From Enhydrobacter sp. (GTDB lineage: Bacteria > Pseudomonadota > Alphaproteobacteria > Reyranellales > Reyranellaceae): 64,000 nt of DNA. The notes beneath the pieces were generated by a model. That model was not told where the DNA came from. It searched no databases and saw nothing but the letters and a program-made list of their open reading frames with translations. Positions 17,495-25,817 of the stretch are shown here, piece by piece; the stretch's first letter is position 1; each line of letters begins with the position of its first letter. Both the position numbers and the translations under genes were made by a program. The DNA is taken from contig JAHCJV010000004.1 in NCBI GenBank assembly GCA_026126105.1, positions 1 to 64,000 on the forward strand, written 5' to 3'.

Positions 17495-18379
17495 ATGACT
17501 GACATGATCGGATTTATCGGCGTCGGCACCATGGGCGAGCCGATGTGCCGCAACCTCGCGCGCAAGAGCGGCATGACCGTGCTCGCGGCGGACCGCAATC
17601 CCGAGCCGCTGCAGCGCCTGGCGGCCGACGGCGTGAAGACTGCGTCGATGGACGAGATCGTCGCCAGCTGCCGGACGATCTTCCTGTCGCTGCCCGGCGG
17701 CAAGGAAGTCGAGCAGGTCTGCCTGGGCGAGGGCGGCATCCTGTCCAAGGTCCAGATGGGTTGGACGATCGTCGACACCAGCACCGCGCCGGTGGCTCTG
17801 GCGCGACGGCTCTATGCGGAGTTCGAGGGCAAGGCCTGCGCCTTCGCCGACGCACCGATCGCGCGCACCCGGCAGGCCGCGATCGACGGCACGCTGTCGA
17901 TCATGGTCGGCGGCACCCGGATCACGTTCGAGCGGATCGAGCCGCTGCTGCGGCATCTTGCCAGCGAGGTCACGCACTGCGGTGAGGCTGGCGCGGGACA
18001 GGCGGTGAAGATCCTGAACAACATGGTCCTGTTCCAGACCGTGGTCGCGCTGGCCGAGGCGTTGAGCATCGCGCGGGCCAACGGCATTGACGGCACGATC
18101 CTGTACGACACGCTGACCAAGGGCTCAGCAGACTCGTTCGCGCTGCGCAACCACGGCATGAAGGCGATGCTGCCCGGCGTGTTTCCCGAGCGGGCGTTCT
18201 CGACGGACTACGCCCTGAAGGATCTTTCCTACGCCATCCAGATGGCCGAGGACAAGGGCGTGCCCGCGCTCGGCGCCGACGTCGCGCGCGAGCTGATGGA
18301 GCGGGCAAAGGAACTGGGCTTCAGCAAGGAATACTGGCCGGTCCTGATCAAGGCGATCGAGGACGGCACGAAGAAGTAA
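17495..18379 (+). CDS. NAD(P)-dependent oxidoreductase, 3-hydroxyisobutyrate dehydrogenase family
   Basis: A 294-residue beta-hydroxyacid dehydrogenase. The N-terminal Rossmann motif is MIGFIGVGTMGEPMCRNLA. The substrate loop reads DAPIARTRQAAIDGTLSIMVGG instead of the usual DAPVSGG form, pointing to a substrate other than 3-hydroxyisobutyrate. The catalytic lysine is Lys172 in GAGQAVKILNN. The second domain follows from about residue 165. It is the last gene of the HAD-cupin-dehydrogenase group. Confidence 0.9.
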   Translation: MTDMIGFIGVGTMGEPMCRNLARKSGMTVLAADRNPEPLQRLAADGVKTASMDEIVASCRTIFLSLPGGKEVEQVCLGEGGILSKVQMGWTIVDTSTAPVALARRLYAEFEGKACAFADAPIARTRQAAIDGTLSIMVGGTRITFERIEPLLRHLASEVTHCGEAGAGQAVKILNNMVLFQTVVALAEALSIARANGIDGTILYDTLTKGSADSFALRNHGMKAMLPGVFPERAFSTDYALKDLSYAIQMAEDKGVPALGADVARELMERAKELGFSKEYWPVLIKAIEDGTKK

Positions 18380-18390
18380 GAAACATGTTC

Positions 18391-18516
18391 CTCCCTGCGT
18401 GAAACGCGGGGAGGTGGCCGAGTCTTACGCGGCCGGAGGGGTCATGGGCCGCACCAAGACCGTGGCCCATGACCCCTCCGCCCCTTCGGGGGACCTCCCC
18501 GGCGTCGCCAGGGAGG
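18391..18516. repeat. Multi-hairpin intergenic palindromic element
   Basis: Several inverted repeats are packed together. The main one has 16-bp perfect arms at 18435-18450 and 18464-18479 (GGAGGGGTCATGGGCC and its complement). Flanking it are a 10-bp stem at 18391-18400/18404-18413 with one mismatch, CCCC-TTC-GGGG at 18481-18491, and CCTCCC/GGGAGG at 18494-18516. It fills the gap between the dehydrogenase and the M81 peptidase genes. It resembles a short interspersed palindromic repeat rather than a simple terminator, as there is no T-run. Confidence 0.7.
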
Positions 18517-18546
18517 AAGTTAAATCAAGAGAAGGGAGAGCGTTTC

Positions 18547-20073
18547 ATGGCGCGTATCGCCGTCGGGGGATTTCAGCACGAGACCAACACCTTTGCGCCG
18601 CAGCAGGCGACGTGGGAGGAGTTCGTGCGTGCCGACGCCTGGCCGCCGCTGCTGCGCGGACCGGAGATGATCGCGGGTGTCGAGGGCTTCAACATCCCGA
18701 TTGCCGGCGCGGTGAAGCGGCTGGCGGAGTTTGGCCACGAGATCGTCCCGCTGGCCTGGGCTGCGGCAGCGCCGGCATCTTACGTCACAGAGGACGCGTA
18801 CGAGCGCATGTGGGCGCTGTTCGACGAGGATATCCGCAAGCACGGGCCCTTCGATGCGATCTATCTCGACCTGCACGGCGCCATGGTCGCGGAGAACACC
18901 GAGGACGGCGAGGGCGAGCTGCTGCGCCGCATCCGCGGCATCGTCGGCGATGAGCTGCCGATCGTGGCCAGCCTCGACTACCACGCCAACCTCACACCCG
19001 AGATGGCGCGCCTGGCGACGGCCCTGGTCGGTTATCGCACCTACCCGCACATCGACATGGCGGTCACGGGCAAGCGCGCCGCCGAGCTGCTCGACAAGCT
19101 GATGAAGGAAGAGCGGCCGGTCTATCGCGCCTACCGCCAGCTCGATTTCCTGATCCCGCTGGTCTGGCAGTGCACCTTCATCGAGCCAGCGAAGGCCATC
19201 TTCGATCTCGTGGGCGAGCTCGAGGCGGGCGAGAAGAGCCACAACCAGGGCATCGTGAGCGTGACGCACACGCCGGGCTTTCCGCCGGCCGACATCGCCC
19301 AGTGCGGGCCGGCGCTGGTGGTCTATGGCCATGACAAGGAGGCCGTCGAGGCGGCCGCCGACAAGCTTGCCGCTACGGTCAAGACCCAGGAGAAGGCGTT
19401 CGCCGGCGAGCTGCTCGATCCCGACACGGCGGCATTGCGTGCGATCGAGCTGTCGAAGACCGCCAAGAAGCCGATCGTGCTGGCCGATGTGCAGGACAAC
19501 CCCGGCGCCGGCGGCACCTCCGACACGGTCGGACTGCTGGCCGCCCTGATGCGCCACAAGGCCAAGGGTGCGGTGATCGGCATGATCGTCGACGAGGGCG
19601 CCGCCAGGGCTGCGGTGGAAACCGGCGAGGGCAACATCATGCGGCGCGGCATCGGCGCCGTGGTCGGCTATGCCGGCGAGACGCCCCTTGAGGCCGACTG
19701 GCGGGTAGTAAAGCTCGGCAGCGGAGTCTTCACCGGCACCGGTCCGTTCTACGGCGGCGCGCGGTTCCAGATCGGGCCGATGGCGCTGGTCACGGACGAA
19801 GCGAGTGGGGTTTCCGCCGTGCTTGCCTGCAAGCGCGTGCAGGCCGCGGACCAAGAGATGTTCCGCGCCGTAGGGGTCGAGCCGTCGCAGGTGCCGATCC
19901 TCGCGCTCAAGTCCACTGTCCACTTCCGCGCCGACTTCCAGCCCATCGCCGAGACGATTCTCGTCGTCCAATCGCCCGGCGCGCATATCACGGACCCAGT
20001 CGACATGCCTTACAAGCACCTGCGCGAGGGTATCCGGCTGCGCCCGATGGGGCCGGTTCACACCGGCGGGTAG
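18547..20073 (+). CDS. M81 family metallopeptidase (MlrC-like)
   Basis: A 508-residue protein of the M81/microcystinase C family, zinc enzymes that hydrolyse small peptides. Family features include RIAVGGFQHETNTFAP at the start, IYLDLHGAMVAENTEDGEGE, VASLDYHANL (metal-ligand candidates), VSVTHTPGFPPADI and DVQDNPGAGGTSDTVGLL. The ATG at 18547 follows AGAAGGGAG. No signal peptide is seen, so it is probably cytoplasmic. Substrate unknown. Confidence 0.92.
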   Translation: MARIAVGGFQHETNTFAPQQATWEEFVRADAWPPLLRGPEMIAGVEGFNIPIAGAVKRLAEFGHEIVPLAWAAAAPASYVTEDAYERMWALFDEDIRKHGPFDAIYLDLHGAMVAENTEDGEGELLRRIRGIVGDELPIVASLDYHANLTPEMARLATALVGYRTYPHIDMAVTGKRAAELLDKLMKEERPVYRAYRQLDFLIPLVWQCTFIEPAKAIFDLVGELEAGEKSHNQGIVSVTHTPGFPPADIAQCGPALVVYGHDKEAVEAAADKLAATVKTQEKAFAGELLDPDTAALRAIELSKTAKKPIVLADVQDNPGAGGTSDTVGLLAALMRHKAKGAVIGMIVDEGAARAAVETGEGNIMRRGIGAVVGYAGETPLEADWRVVKLGSGVFTGTGPFYGGARFQIGPMALVTDEASGVSAVLACKRVQAADQEMFRAVGVEPSQVPILALKSTVHFRADFQPIAETILVVQSPGAHITDPVDMPYKHLREGIRLRPMGPVHTGG

Positions 20074-21263
20074 CTCGCGCCTTCTGCGCGAAAAGCCGGC
20101 CGCAGCGCCCAGACCAGCGGCAGGGTGAGCAGGGCGAGACCGGCGACACCCATCATGGCCGGGACGAGACCGATGAAGTCGCCCAGCAGGCCGAACAGGA
20201 ACGGGCTGGTGGCGCCGGCGACCGAGCCGCCGGTGTAGAAGACGGCAAAGGCGTGGGTACGTCTCTCGACCGTCACGAACTCGGGGATCGTGCCGTAGAG
20301 CACCGACGAGGTGCCGTTCAGCATCAGGCCGACCAGAGGCAGCAGGACGAGCGCGGGTGTGAGCGACAGGGGCAGGAGTGCGAGGATGAGCACAGTCGTC
20401 GCCATCTCGGTCGCGATCACCGAGGACACGACGCCGAAGCGTGCGCCGAGCCAGCCCATGACCAGCTTGCCAGCAGCGCCACCGGCAAACAGAAGCGACA
20501 GAGCGAGGCCGATGGTGGGCAGGTTGGCGCCCTTGGCCTGCAGCAGGAACGGCAGGAAGATCAGGAAGCCCGAGCGCACCGCGCTGTCGGCGACGTGGAT
20601 GCTGAACAGCAGCCAGAAGGCCCACGGCCGATCTTGTCCTGCGACGGCTTTGCCGCCTTTTGCTCCCTTCGCGCCTATTTCGGCCGGCCGGAGGCTGAGA
20701 AAGATCGTTCCTGCGCCGACGATCGCGATGGCAGCAGTGACCAGCAGTGCGTCGCGCCAGCCGATCGATGCGGCGACCAGCGCGAATATGGCGGGCAGCG
20801 CTACCTTGCCGAGGTCGCCGGTGAAGTTGTAGGTGCCGAGCGCCGTGCGCGAACGAAGGCCAGGATAGGCGCCCGCTACCAGCGAAGAGGCGATCGGATG
20901 CTGTGTGCTGCCTCCCAGTCCGGCGAGCATAAGACCGACGACCACGCCGTAGAGCGAGCCGCTCAAGCCTGCGAGCGCGTAGCCGACGCCAACGAGCGCC
21001 GTTCCGAGGACCAGCACCGCGACGCTGCCGACCTTGGCGGCGAGCCAACCCGAGGGAATCTGCCCGCTCGCCATCGCGCTCGAGTAGACCGCCTTTAGCG
21101 CACCGATCGCGGCATAGCTCAGCCCGAACTGCACCTGCAGCAGGGGATAGAGGACGTTAAGCAGATCGGTGAAGCCGTCGTGAAGCGCATGCGCTCCGCC
21201 ACAAACCGACAGCGTCCGGTGCGCGGGGAAGCCTGGGTTGAGGGAGTGGCTCTTGCTCGGCAT
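20058..21263 (-). CDS. MFS transporter
   Basis: A 401-residue major facilitator protein with about twelve hydrophobic segments. The N-terminal region (HALHDGFTDLLNVLYPLLQ, GLSYAAIGALKAVYSSAM) resembles the fosmidomycin-resistance (Fsr) branch. The ATG at 21263 places the first helix normally; the open frame runs further upstream without membrane sequence. Its 3' end overlaps the M81 gene by 16 nt in convergent orientation. Substrate unknown. Confidence 0.88.
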   Translation of the reverse strand: MPSKSHSLNPGFPAHRTLSVCGGAHALHDGFTDLLNVLYPLLQVQFGLSYAAIGALKAVYSSAMASGQIPSGWLAAKVGSVAVLVLGTALVGVGYALAGLSGSLYGVVVGLMLAGLGGSTQHPIASSLVAGAYPGLRSRTALGTYNFTGDLGKVALPAIFALVAASIGWRDALLVTAAIAIVGAGTIFLSLRPAEIGAKGAKGGKAVAGQDRPWAFWLLFSIHVADSAVRSGFLIFLPFLLQAKGANLPTIGLALSLLFAGGAAGKLVMGWLGARFGVVSSVIATEMATTVLILALLPLSLTPALVLLPLVGLMLNGTSSVLYGTIPEFVTVERRTHAFAVFYTGGSVAGATSPFLFGLLGDFIGLVPAMMGVAGLALLTLPLVWALRPAFRAEGASYPPV

Positions 21264-21544
21264 TCCAGCGGTCGTTCCAGGATGTAACCGCACTGTAACA
21301 TAACCGTCTCCCGTGCCGAGAAATAGCGGTAAGGTTCGTCGTTCATGTCGGGGCTCGAAACACCTGCTGCAATTTCCGCTGCGGGACACACCGATGCGGA
21401 CAACCGCCGCGGTCCACTTAATTCCTCTTGTTCAAGGTGTTACATTGGCACACCTTGCGTCCCGTAGGCGCGTGAGGTCGATCGAGACACGGCGGAAGTG
21501 CAGCCAGACGATCGCCCCGATCGCGATTGCCGAGAGAGGTTGCA

Positions 21545-21760
21545 ATGCGCTGGATTCATTTGACTGTTGTCGCTCTTTTCGGCGTCGCCACCGTCATATT
21601 CGCGATACAGAATCTCGAAGCGGTCAGCATGTCGTTCCTGGGATTCAGCGTTCGCGCGCCGCTCGCCGTAATGGCGGTCGTCGTCTACGTTCTTGGCGCG
21701 ATCAGCGGCGGCAGTCTCTACGAGCTTCTACGCAAGTCGTTCCGGGCGAGCCGGATCTGA
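21545..21760 (+). CDS. LapA-domain membrane protein (DUF1049)
   Basis: A 71-residue protein with two transmembrane segments and a short basic tail. The sequence AIQNLEAVSMSFLGFSVRAPLAV followed by LGAISGG is typical of LapA-type small membrane proteins associated with lipopolysaccharide assembly. GAGAGG is 6 nt upstream of the ATG. The 281 nt between this gene and the divergent MFS gene show no other gene. Confidence 0.85.
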   Translation: MRWIHLTVVALFGVATVIFAIQNLEAVSMSFLGFSVRAPLAVMAVVVYVLGAISGGSLYELLRKSFRASRI

Positions 21761-21767
21761 GGGCAGC

Positions 21768-21783
21768 GGGGCGTCAGCGCCCC
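21768..21783. terminator. Hairpin at convergent gene ends
   Basis: GGGGCG-TCAG-CGCCCC forms a perfect 6-bp stem, extendable by one pair, just after the LapA-like gene and overlapping the stop of the convergent lipoprotein gene. There is no T-run, so its terminator role is tentative. Confidence 0.35.
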
Positions 21784-22247
21784 GGCATGCGCTCGACCCA
21801 GAAAGCGAGCTGGCGCTGGAAGTCGGCCTCGGCGAAAGCCTTGTCGGTGATGACGCTCGGCTTGCCGTTGCGGGCATAGCGAACAGAGGTCAGGCGGTTG
21901 AGATTCCTGTCGCAACTGTGGAAGATGAAGACCTCGTTCTGGAAGCGGTGCAGCACGAACTCGTAGACCTTGCGAATGCTGACGAGGGCAATGACGTAGC
22001 GGCCATCGGAACCGTTCTCGCCGAGCAGCCTGACCGGGATGTCGCGTCCTTCGTTCGTGATGCCCATCAGTGTGAGGGCATCCGGCGCCATCATGCGCTC
22101 CGTGCCGGTGTTGTACACCCAGCGCACCATTCGGTCGCCGCGCGATTGTGCCTTGGGCGAGCCGCTCGAGTCGCAGGCGGCGAGCGGCAGGACGGCGGCG
22201 GCGGCGAACAGCGCGCGCCGCGGCAAGCTACGCTTGGACAAGTTCAA
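21774..22247 (-). CDS. Putative lipoprotein of unknown function
   Basis: A 157-residue protein with a lipoprotein signal: basic N-terminus, hydrophobic stretch, and lipobox LAAC with Cys25. The mature part (RWVYNTGTERMMAPDALTLM, VYEFVLHRFQNEVF, YARNGKPSVITDKAF) is not recognised. It is probably anchored in the cell envelope. Its ATG overlaps the hisI stop by 4 nt, so it is translated from the hisI transcript. Confidence 0.75.
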   Translation of the reverse strand: MNLSKRSLPRRALFAAAAVLPLAACDSSGSPKAQSRGDRMVRWVYNTGTERMMAPDALTLMGITNEGRDIPVRLLGENGSDGRYVIALVSIRKVYEFVLHRFQNEVFIFHSCDRNLNRLTSVRYARNGKPSVITDKAFAEADFQRQLAFWVERMPGR

Positions 22248-22663
22248 TCCTTTCCGAGGCCGGCCATGTCGATCTCGACCGGCGCGATCTCTTCCAGATC
22301 GCCGTTGCGGATCGCGCGGAAGAAGCAGTTGTGCCGGCCGGTGTGGCAGGCCACGCCCGTCTGCTCGACCTCGGCCAGCAACGTGTCACCGTCGCAGTCT
22401 ATGCGGAGCTCGACCAGCTCCTGGATGTGGCCTGACGTGTCGCCCTTGCGCCACGGTGCCTTGCGCGAACGCGACCAGTAGGAGACCCGGCCCGTGCGCA
22501 TCGTCTCGGCGACCGCGTCGCGATCCATCCAGGCCATCATCAGCACCTCCCCGGTGCCGTATTGTTGGGCAATCGCGGGCACCAAGCCCTGGCCGTCGAA
22601 GCGTATGGCCGCGAGCATCTTGTCGATGGCGGCCTGCGGATAGGTGGTCGGCGTGCGGGACAT
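22244..22663 (-). CDS. hisI: Phosphoribosyl-AMP cyclohydrolase
   Basis: A 139-residue single-domain HisI catalysing the third step of histidine biosynthesis, ring opening of phosphoribosyl-AMP. Metal-site residues are present: Asp89, Cys90, Asp91 and Asp93 in RIDCDGDTLL, Cys106 in TGVACHTGR, and Cys113 in HNCFF. The substrate motif SRKAPWRKGDTSGH is intact. There is no fused HisE domain and no other his gene nearby. The ATG at 22663 is used because upstream sequence in frame is the antisense of zur. The gene is divergent from zur, with 67 nt between the starts. Confidence 0.95.
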   Translation of the reverse strand: MSRTPTTYPQAAIDKMLAAIRFDGQGLVPAIAQQYGTGEVLMMAWMDRDAVAETMRTGRVSYWSRSRKAPWRKGDTSGHIQELVELRIDCDGDTLLAEVEQTGVACHTGRHNCFFRAIRNGDLEEIAPVEIDMAGLGKD

Positions 22664-22730
22664 GCTGCCTTGGCCTCTCGGAGGAAGGGGGCGTATAGTG
22701 GTCGCTCTGCTGCTTGGCAATCGGGACCCT

Positions 22731-23213
22731 GTGAAGACGCCGGCAAAATCCTCTCCGCACAGCCACGACCATGAGCATTGCATCGAGGATGCGGTCGCGG
22801 CGGCGGACAAGCTCTGCGCCGACAAGGGGCTGCGGTTCACGCCGCTGCGCCGCCGCGTTCTCGAGCTCGTCTGGTCAAGCCACAAGCCGGTCGGGGCCTA
22901 CGCGCTGCTCGACCAGCTGCGCAACGAGGAGCTGGGCTCGGCACCGCCGACCGTCTATCGCGCTCTCGACTTCCTGATCGAGAACGGACTGATCCACCGG
23001 ATCGAGCGGATGAACGCCTTCGTCGGCTGTAGCCACCCCGGCGAGGCGCATCGCGGGTTCTTCCTGATCTGTGCCGAGTGCGGGAATGCGGAAGAGTTGG
23101 AGAGCGCCGGCGTCGCGGACTCGATCGCCGCGTCAGCCAGCCGCCGCGGTTTCACCGCGCGCGACATGACCCTCGAGGTCACCGGCACTTGCGCGAACTG
23201 CAGACGGTCGTAG
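22731..23213 (+). CDS. zur: Fur family transcriptional regulator, Zur type
   Basis: A 160-residue zinc-responsive repressor. It begins with a His-rich segment (HSHDHEHC), followed by the winged helix (LRFTPLRRRVLELVW, TVYRALDFLIENGLIHRIE). The C-terminal dimerisation domain has the structural zinc pairs CAEC and CANC. The length and HxHDHxHC start fit Zur better than Fur. The GTG at 22731 is preferred; a GTG at 22698 is also in frame. It is divergent from hisI, itself a zinc enzyme. Confidence 0.88.
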   Translation: MKTPAKSSPHSHDHEHCIEDAVAAADKLCADKGLRFTPLRRRVLELVWSSHKPVGAYALLDQLRNEELGSAPPTVYRALDFLIENGLIHRIERMNAFVGCSHPGEAHRGFFLICAECGNAEELESAGVADSIAASASRRGFTARDMTLEVTGTCANCRRS

Positions 23214-23301
23214 GCCCATTCGTCGGTGCGATGGAAGTGTGCGAACCGGTGCATCTCCAGCCGGCGACCGATATGGCTCAAGAGTTCTTCGTATTGACTA
23301 A

Positions 23302-23321
23302 TTGTCTCCGATAGGAGACAA
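23302..23321. promoter_or_regulatory. Palindromic operator of HigBA-type module
   Basis: A perfect palindrome TTGTCTCC-GATA-GGAGACAA ends 1 nt before the GTG start of the broken toxin gene, overlapping its ribosome-binding region (GGAGAC). TTGACT-like sequence lies just upstream. Toxin-antitoxin operons are usually autorepressed by the antitoxin at such a site. That role is inferred here. Confidence 0.6.
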
Positions 23322-23322
23322 A

Positions 23323-23608
23323 GTGGCTACGATCGAAGTTCGACAGACTGGGATCTACAAGAAGTGATTCAATGGTCTGCGGGACCAGAACGCGAAAGCC
23401 CGCATCGACATCCGCATCCGCCGCATGTCGCTCGGCAAGTTCGGTGACGTGAAGGCGATCGGTGAAGGCGTCCGGGAACTGCGGGTCGACTATGGTCCGG
23501 GATACCGAGTCTACTTCGTACAGCGCGGCGACGTGGTCGTGATCCTGCTGTGCGGCGGCGACAAGCGTAGACATCAAGGCTGCCAGGGCGCTGGCGCAAA
23601 CCATGTAG
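23323..23608 (+). pseudogene. RelE/HigB-type toxin, disrupted
   Basis: This reads as a toxin of the putative addiction-module killer family, an mRNA interferase acting at the ribosome. Recognisable sequence is ATIEVRQTGIYKK, then FNGLRDQNAKARIDIRIRRM, GVRELRVDYGPGYRVYFVQ and VVVILLCGGDK. Codon 15 is TGA (23365-23367) where the family has Trp (KKWFNGL). After GGDK the frame shifts, and the expected ending DIKAARALAQTM is read in another frame up to the TAG at 23606. Two independent lesions mean the toxin is very probably inactive. The antitoxin downstream is intact. Confidence 0.8.
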
Positions 23609-23617
23609 GAATACGAC

Positions 23618-23902
23618 GTGGCAACCAAGACGACCCGCTGTGACCCAGCCGAGCATCTGACCGACAAGAAGTCCATCGCTGCTTACATCAACGCGGCACT
23701 CGAGGACGGCGACCCGGCCGTCATCGCTGCCGCAGTGGGTGACGTAGCTCGCGCCAAGGGCATGACCCGGATCGCCCGCGACGCCGGGCTGACCAGGGCA
23801 AGCCTCTACAAAGCGCTGGGCGGGGAGGCCAAGGCGGAGTTCGGCACCATCCTCCGTGTGATGGATGCGATCGGGGTGAAGCTCCACGCCACGACCAGTT
23901 GA
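23618..23902 (+). CDS. HigA-type addiction-module antitoxin
   Basis: A 94-residue antitoxin of the putative addiction-module antidote family. It contains an N-terminal toxin-binding segment (DPAEHLTDKKSIAAYINAALEDGD) and a helix-turn-helix of XRE type (MTRIARDAGLTRASLYKALG, GTILRVMDAIGVKL). The GTG start at 23618 lies 9 nt after the reconstructed toxin stop. The gene is undamaged although its toxin is broken, so it may persist as an orphan repressor or as protection against related toxins. Confidence 0.85.
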   Translation: MATKTTRCDPAEHLTDKKSIAAYINAALEDGDPAVIAAAVGDVARAKGMTRIARDAGLTRASLYKALGGEAKAEFGTILRVMDAIGVKLHATTS

Positions 23903-24033
23903 GTCGGTCTTCACGAGCACTCGACCACGCTCGCCATCCTTCAGCCGGGCTGCTCAGCTTCGAGCCAACCTATCGGGGCCCGATGAACATTGCGATCAGT
24001 CTCTTGGCTCAATCAGACGCGCGGGCGCGCCAT

Positions 24034-25227
24034 CTACGCGTTGTGCGCCCGGTTGAGGCGCTCGAAACCTTCGGCAAGATCGGTCTTGAGGTCCTCTACG
24101 TCCTCAAGACCGATATGGACGCGCAGGATCTGCTTGTCCTTCGGCCAAGGCACGGCGGTGCGGTAGTTGTCGGGATGCGACGGGATCATCAGGCTCTCGT
24201 AGCCGCCCCATGAGGCGCCCATGCCGAAGATGTCCATGCCGTCGAGCATCGCAGCGAGGGCATTCCTGCTGTAGCCGTCCTTGAGCGTGAAGGAGAACAG
24301 ACCGGACGCGCCCTTGAACATGCGCTTCCAGTTGTCGTGGCCAGGACAGTCGGGCAGGGCGGGATGCAGTACTTTGTCGACCTCTGGCCGGGTCTTCAGC
24401 CAGTTGGCGATATGGATGCCGCTCTTCTCGTGGTGGCGCAGCCGCACGCCCATCGTGCGCAGGCCGCGCAGCGCGAGGTAGCAGTCGTCCGGCGCGGCAT
24501 GAAAGCCGAAGTTCTGGCATGCCGTCTTCGCGACCTCGAACATCGCCCGGTCGCGGCAGGAGATGATGCCCATCATCGCGTCGGAATGGCCGACGATGTA
24601 CTTGGTGCCGGCATGGATCGACAGGTCGCAGCCATGGTCGAACGGCTTGAAGTAGAGCGGGGTCGCCCAGGTATTGTCGATCAGCACGGCGGCGCCGTGC
24701 TTCTTGGCGACCGCGGCGATCGCGTCGACGTCCTGCACCTCGAAGGTCTGGGAGCCCGGCGCCTCGAGATAGACGACCTTGGTGTTCGGCCGCATCAGCG
24801 TCTCGATGCCGGCACCGATCATCGGATCGAAGAACGTGGTCTCGACGCCGAAGCCCTTCAGCGTGGTGTTCGAAAAGCGCCGCGCCGGACCGTAGGCATT
24901 GTCGGTGACCAGCATGTGGTCCCCGGTCTTCAGGAATCCCACGATCGCGCCGGTGACGGCGGCGAGGCCGGACTGCACGGCGATCGAGCGATGCGCACCC
25001 TCGATGGCGGCGACGGCGTCCTCGAGCGCCTTCTGGGTCGGCGTGCCGTTGCGGCCATACCCGAAGCCTTCGAACGGCACCCGGTTCTCGAACTTTGCCA
25101 TGGTCGGCGAGAGGATCGTCGAGGCGTGATAGACGGGCGGATTGACGATCCCGAAATTGTTGTCGGGATCGCGGCCGGCGACGGCCAAGATGGTGTCGGG
25201 ATTGGTATAAGTTTTCTTCGCGGTCAT
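24034..25227 (-). CDS. metC: Cystathionine beta-lyase
   Basis: A 397-residue PLP enzyme of the Cys/Met metabolism family. The PLP lysine is Lys209 in SIHAGTKYIVGHSD. Other family blocks are FGYGRNGTPTQKALE, LEAPGSQTFEVQDV (MetC-like rather than CGS-like), and VLIDNTWATP. It cleaves cystathionine to homocysteine, pyruvate and ammonia in methionine synthesis. Neighbouring sulfurtransferase and cysteine synthase genes on the same strand fit a sulfur-metabolism region. Confidence 0.9.
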   Translation of the reverse strand: MTAKKTYTNPDTILAVAGRDPDNNFGIVNPPVYHASTILSPTMAKFENRVPFEGFGYGRNGTPTQKALEDAVAAIEGAHRSIAVQSGLAAVTGAIVGFLKTGDHMLVTDNAYGPARRFSNTTLKGFGVETTFFDPMIGAGIETLMRPNTKVVYLEAPGSQTFEVQDVDAIAAVAKKHGAAVLIDNTWATPLYFKPFDHGCDLSIHAGTKYIVGHSDAMMGIISCRDRAMFEVAKTACQNFGFHAAPDDCYLALRGLRTMGVRLRHHEKSGIHIANWLKTRPEVDKVLHPALPDCPGHDNWKRMFKGASGLFSFTLKDGYSRNALAAMLDGMDIFGMGASWGGYESLMIPSHPDNYRTAVPWPKDKQILRVHIGLEDVEDLKTDLAEGFERLNRAHNA

Positions 25228-25249
25228 GCCTTCGACTATGGCACGGCGA

Positions 25250-25780
25250 TTACTTCGGCGGCCACCGATAGATGTCGGGCCACAGCACGCGCGGGTCCTG
25301 TAGTTCGCGTTCTTCGCGACGCACGATACGAAAGCCCGCCTTGCGATAGGTATCGAGCGCGCGCGGGTGGTCGACCGTATTCGTGTTGAGGATCAGTCGC
25401 GATGAACCGCGCGCGAAGGCGCGCTCGATCGCCCGATCGAGCAGCCAAGGACCGACCCGCCGGCCGATGAACCCGGGCGTCAGGCCGAAGAAGACGATCT
25501 CGTTCTCGTAGAGCTCGAAGTAACCGACCAGCCCACCCTCGTGGCGCGCGACATGGACTTCATGGCCGGGGCGACTGAGCATCGCCTCCAGTTCGTCGTG
25601 GCCGTACAGCCGGCGCTCGTACCACAACCACGGCCGGCCGACGCGATCGTAGAGTCGGAGATAGAACGACGCCGTCGGCTTCGGCTCGCAGACGATGTCG
25701 ATCTCGATCGCGGGCGCCACGCCGCGCCGCGTCCAGCCGGCGGGCACCAGCTCGAGATGGGTGACCGTGACCGCCAGCAC
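25250..25780 (-). CDS. GNAT family N-acetyltransferase
   Basis: A 176-residue acetyltransferase in the reading used here. The core is HVARHEGGLVGYFELYE, FFGLTPGFIGRRVGPWLLDRAI (acetyl-CoA loop) and LNTNTVDHPRALDTYRKAGF. The N-terminal half (LRLYDRVGRPWLWYERRL) is typical of a specific GNAT subgroup. Start uncertain: GTG at 25780 gives a normal length, while GTG at 25849 would overlap the upstream sulfurtransferase by 32 nt. It lies between metC and the sulfurtransferase. Substrate unknown. Confidence 0.85.
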   Translation of the reverse strand: MLAVTVTHLELVPAGWTRRGVAPAIEIDIVCEPKPTASFYLRLYDRVGRPWLWYERRLYGHDELEAMLSRPGHEVHVARHEGGLVGYFELYENEIVFFGLTPGFIGRRVGPWLLDRAIERAFARGSSRLILNTNTVDHPRALDTYRKAGFRIVRREERELQDPRVLWPDIYRWPPK

Positions 25781-25817
25781 GCCATCGCTGCGCGGCGCTG
25801 GCTGGTGCGCGAAGAGG

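Noticed and set aside
18520..21048. Long minus-strand open frame opposite the M81 peptidase and MFS genes
   Set aside because: It is antisense to two well-supported genes in GC-rich DNA, and its translation is Arg-rich with no recognisable domain.
22664..22730. Zur operator between hisI and zur
   Set aside because: No convincing AT-rich palindrome of the alphaproteobacterial Zur type is visible in the 67 nt.
23425..23643. Stand-alone small gene starting inside the toxin
   Set aside because: It is the second half of the broken HigB-type toxin read past its frameshift, not an independent gene.
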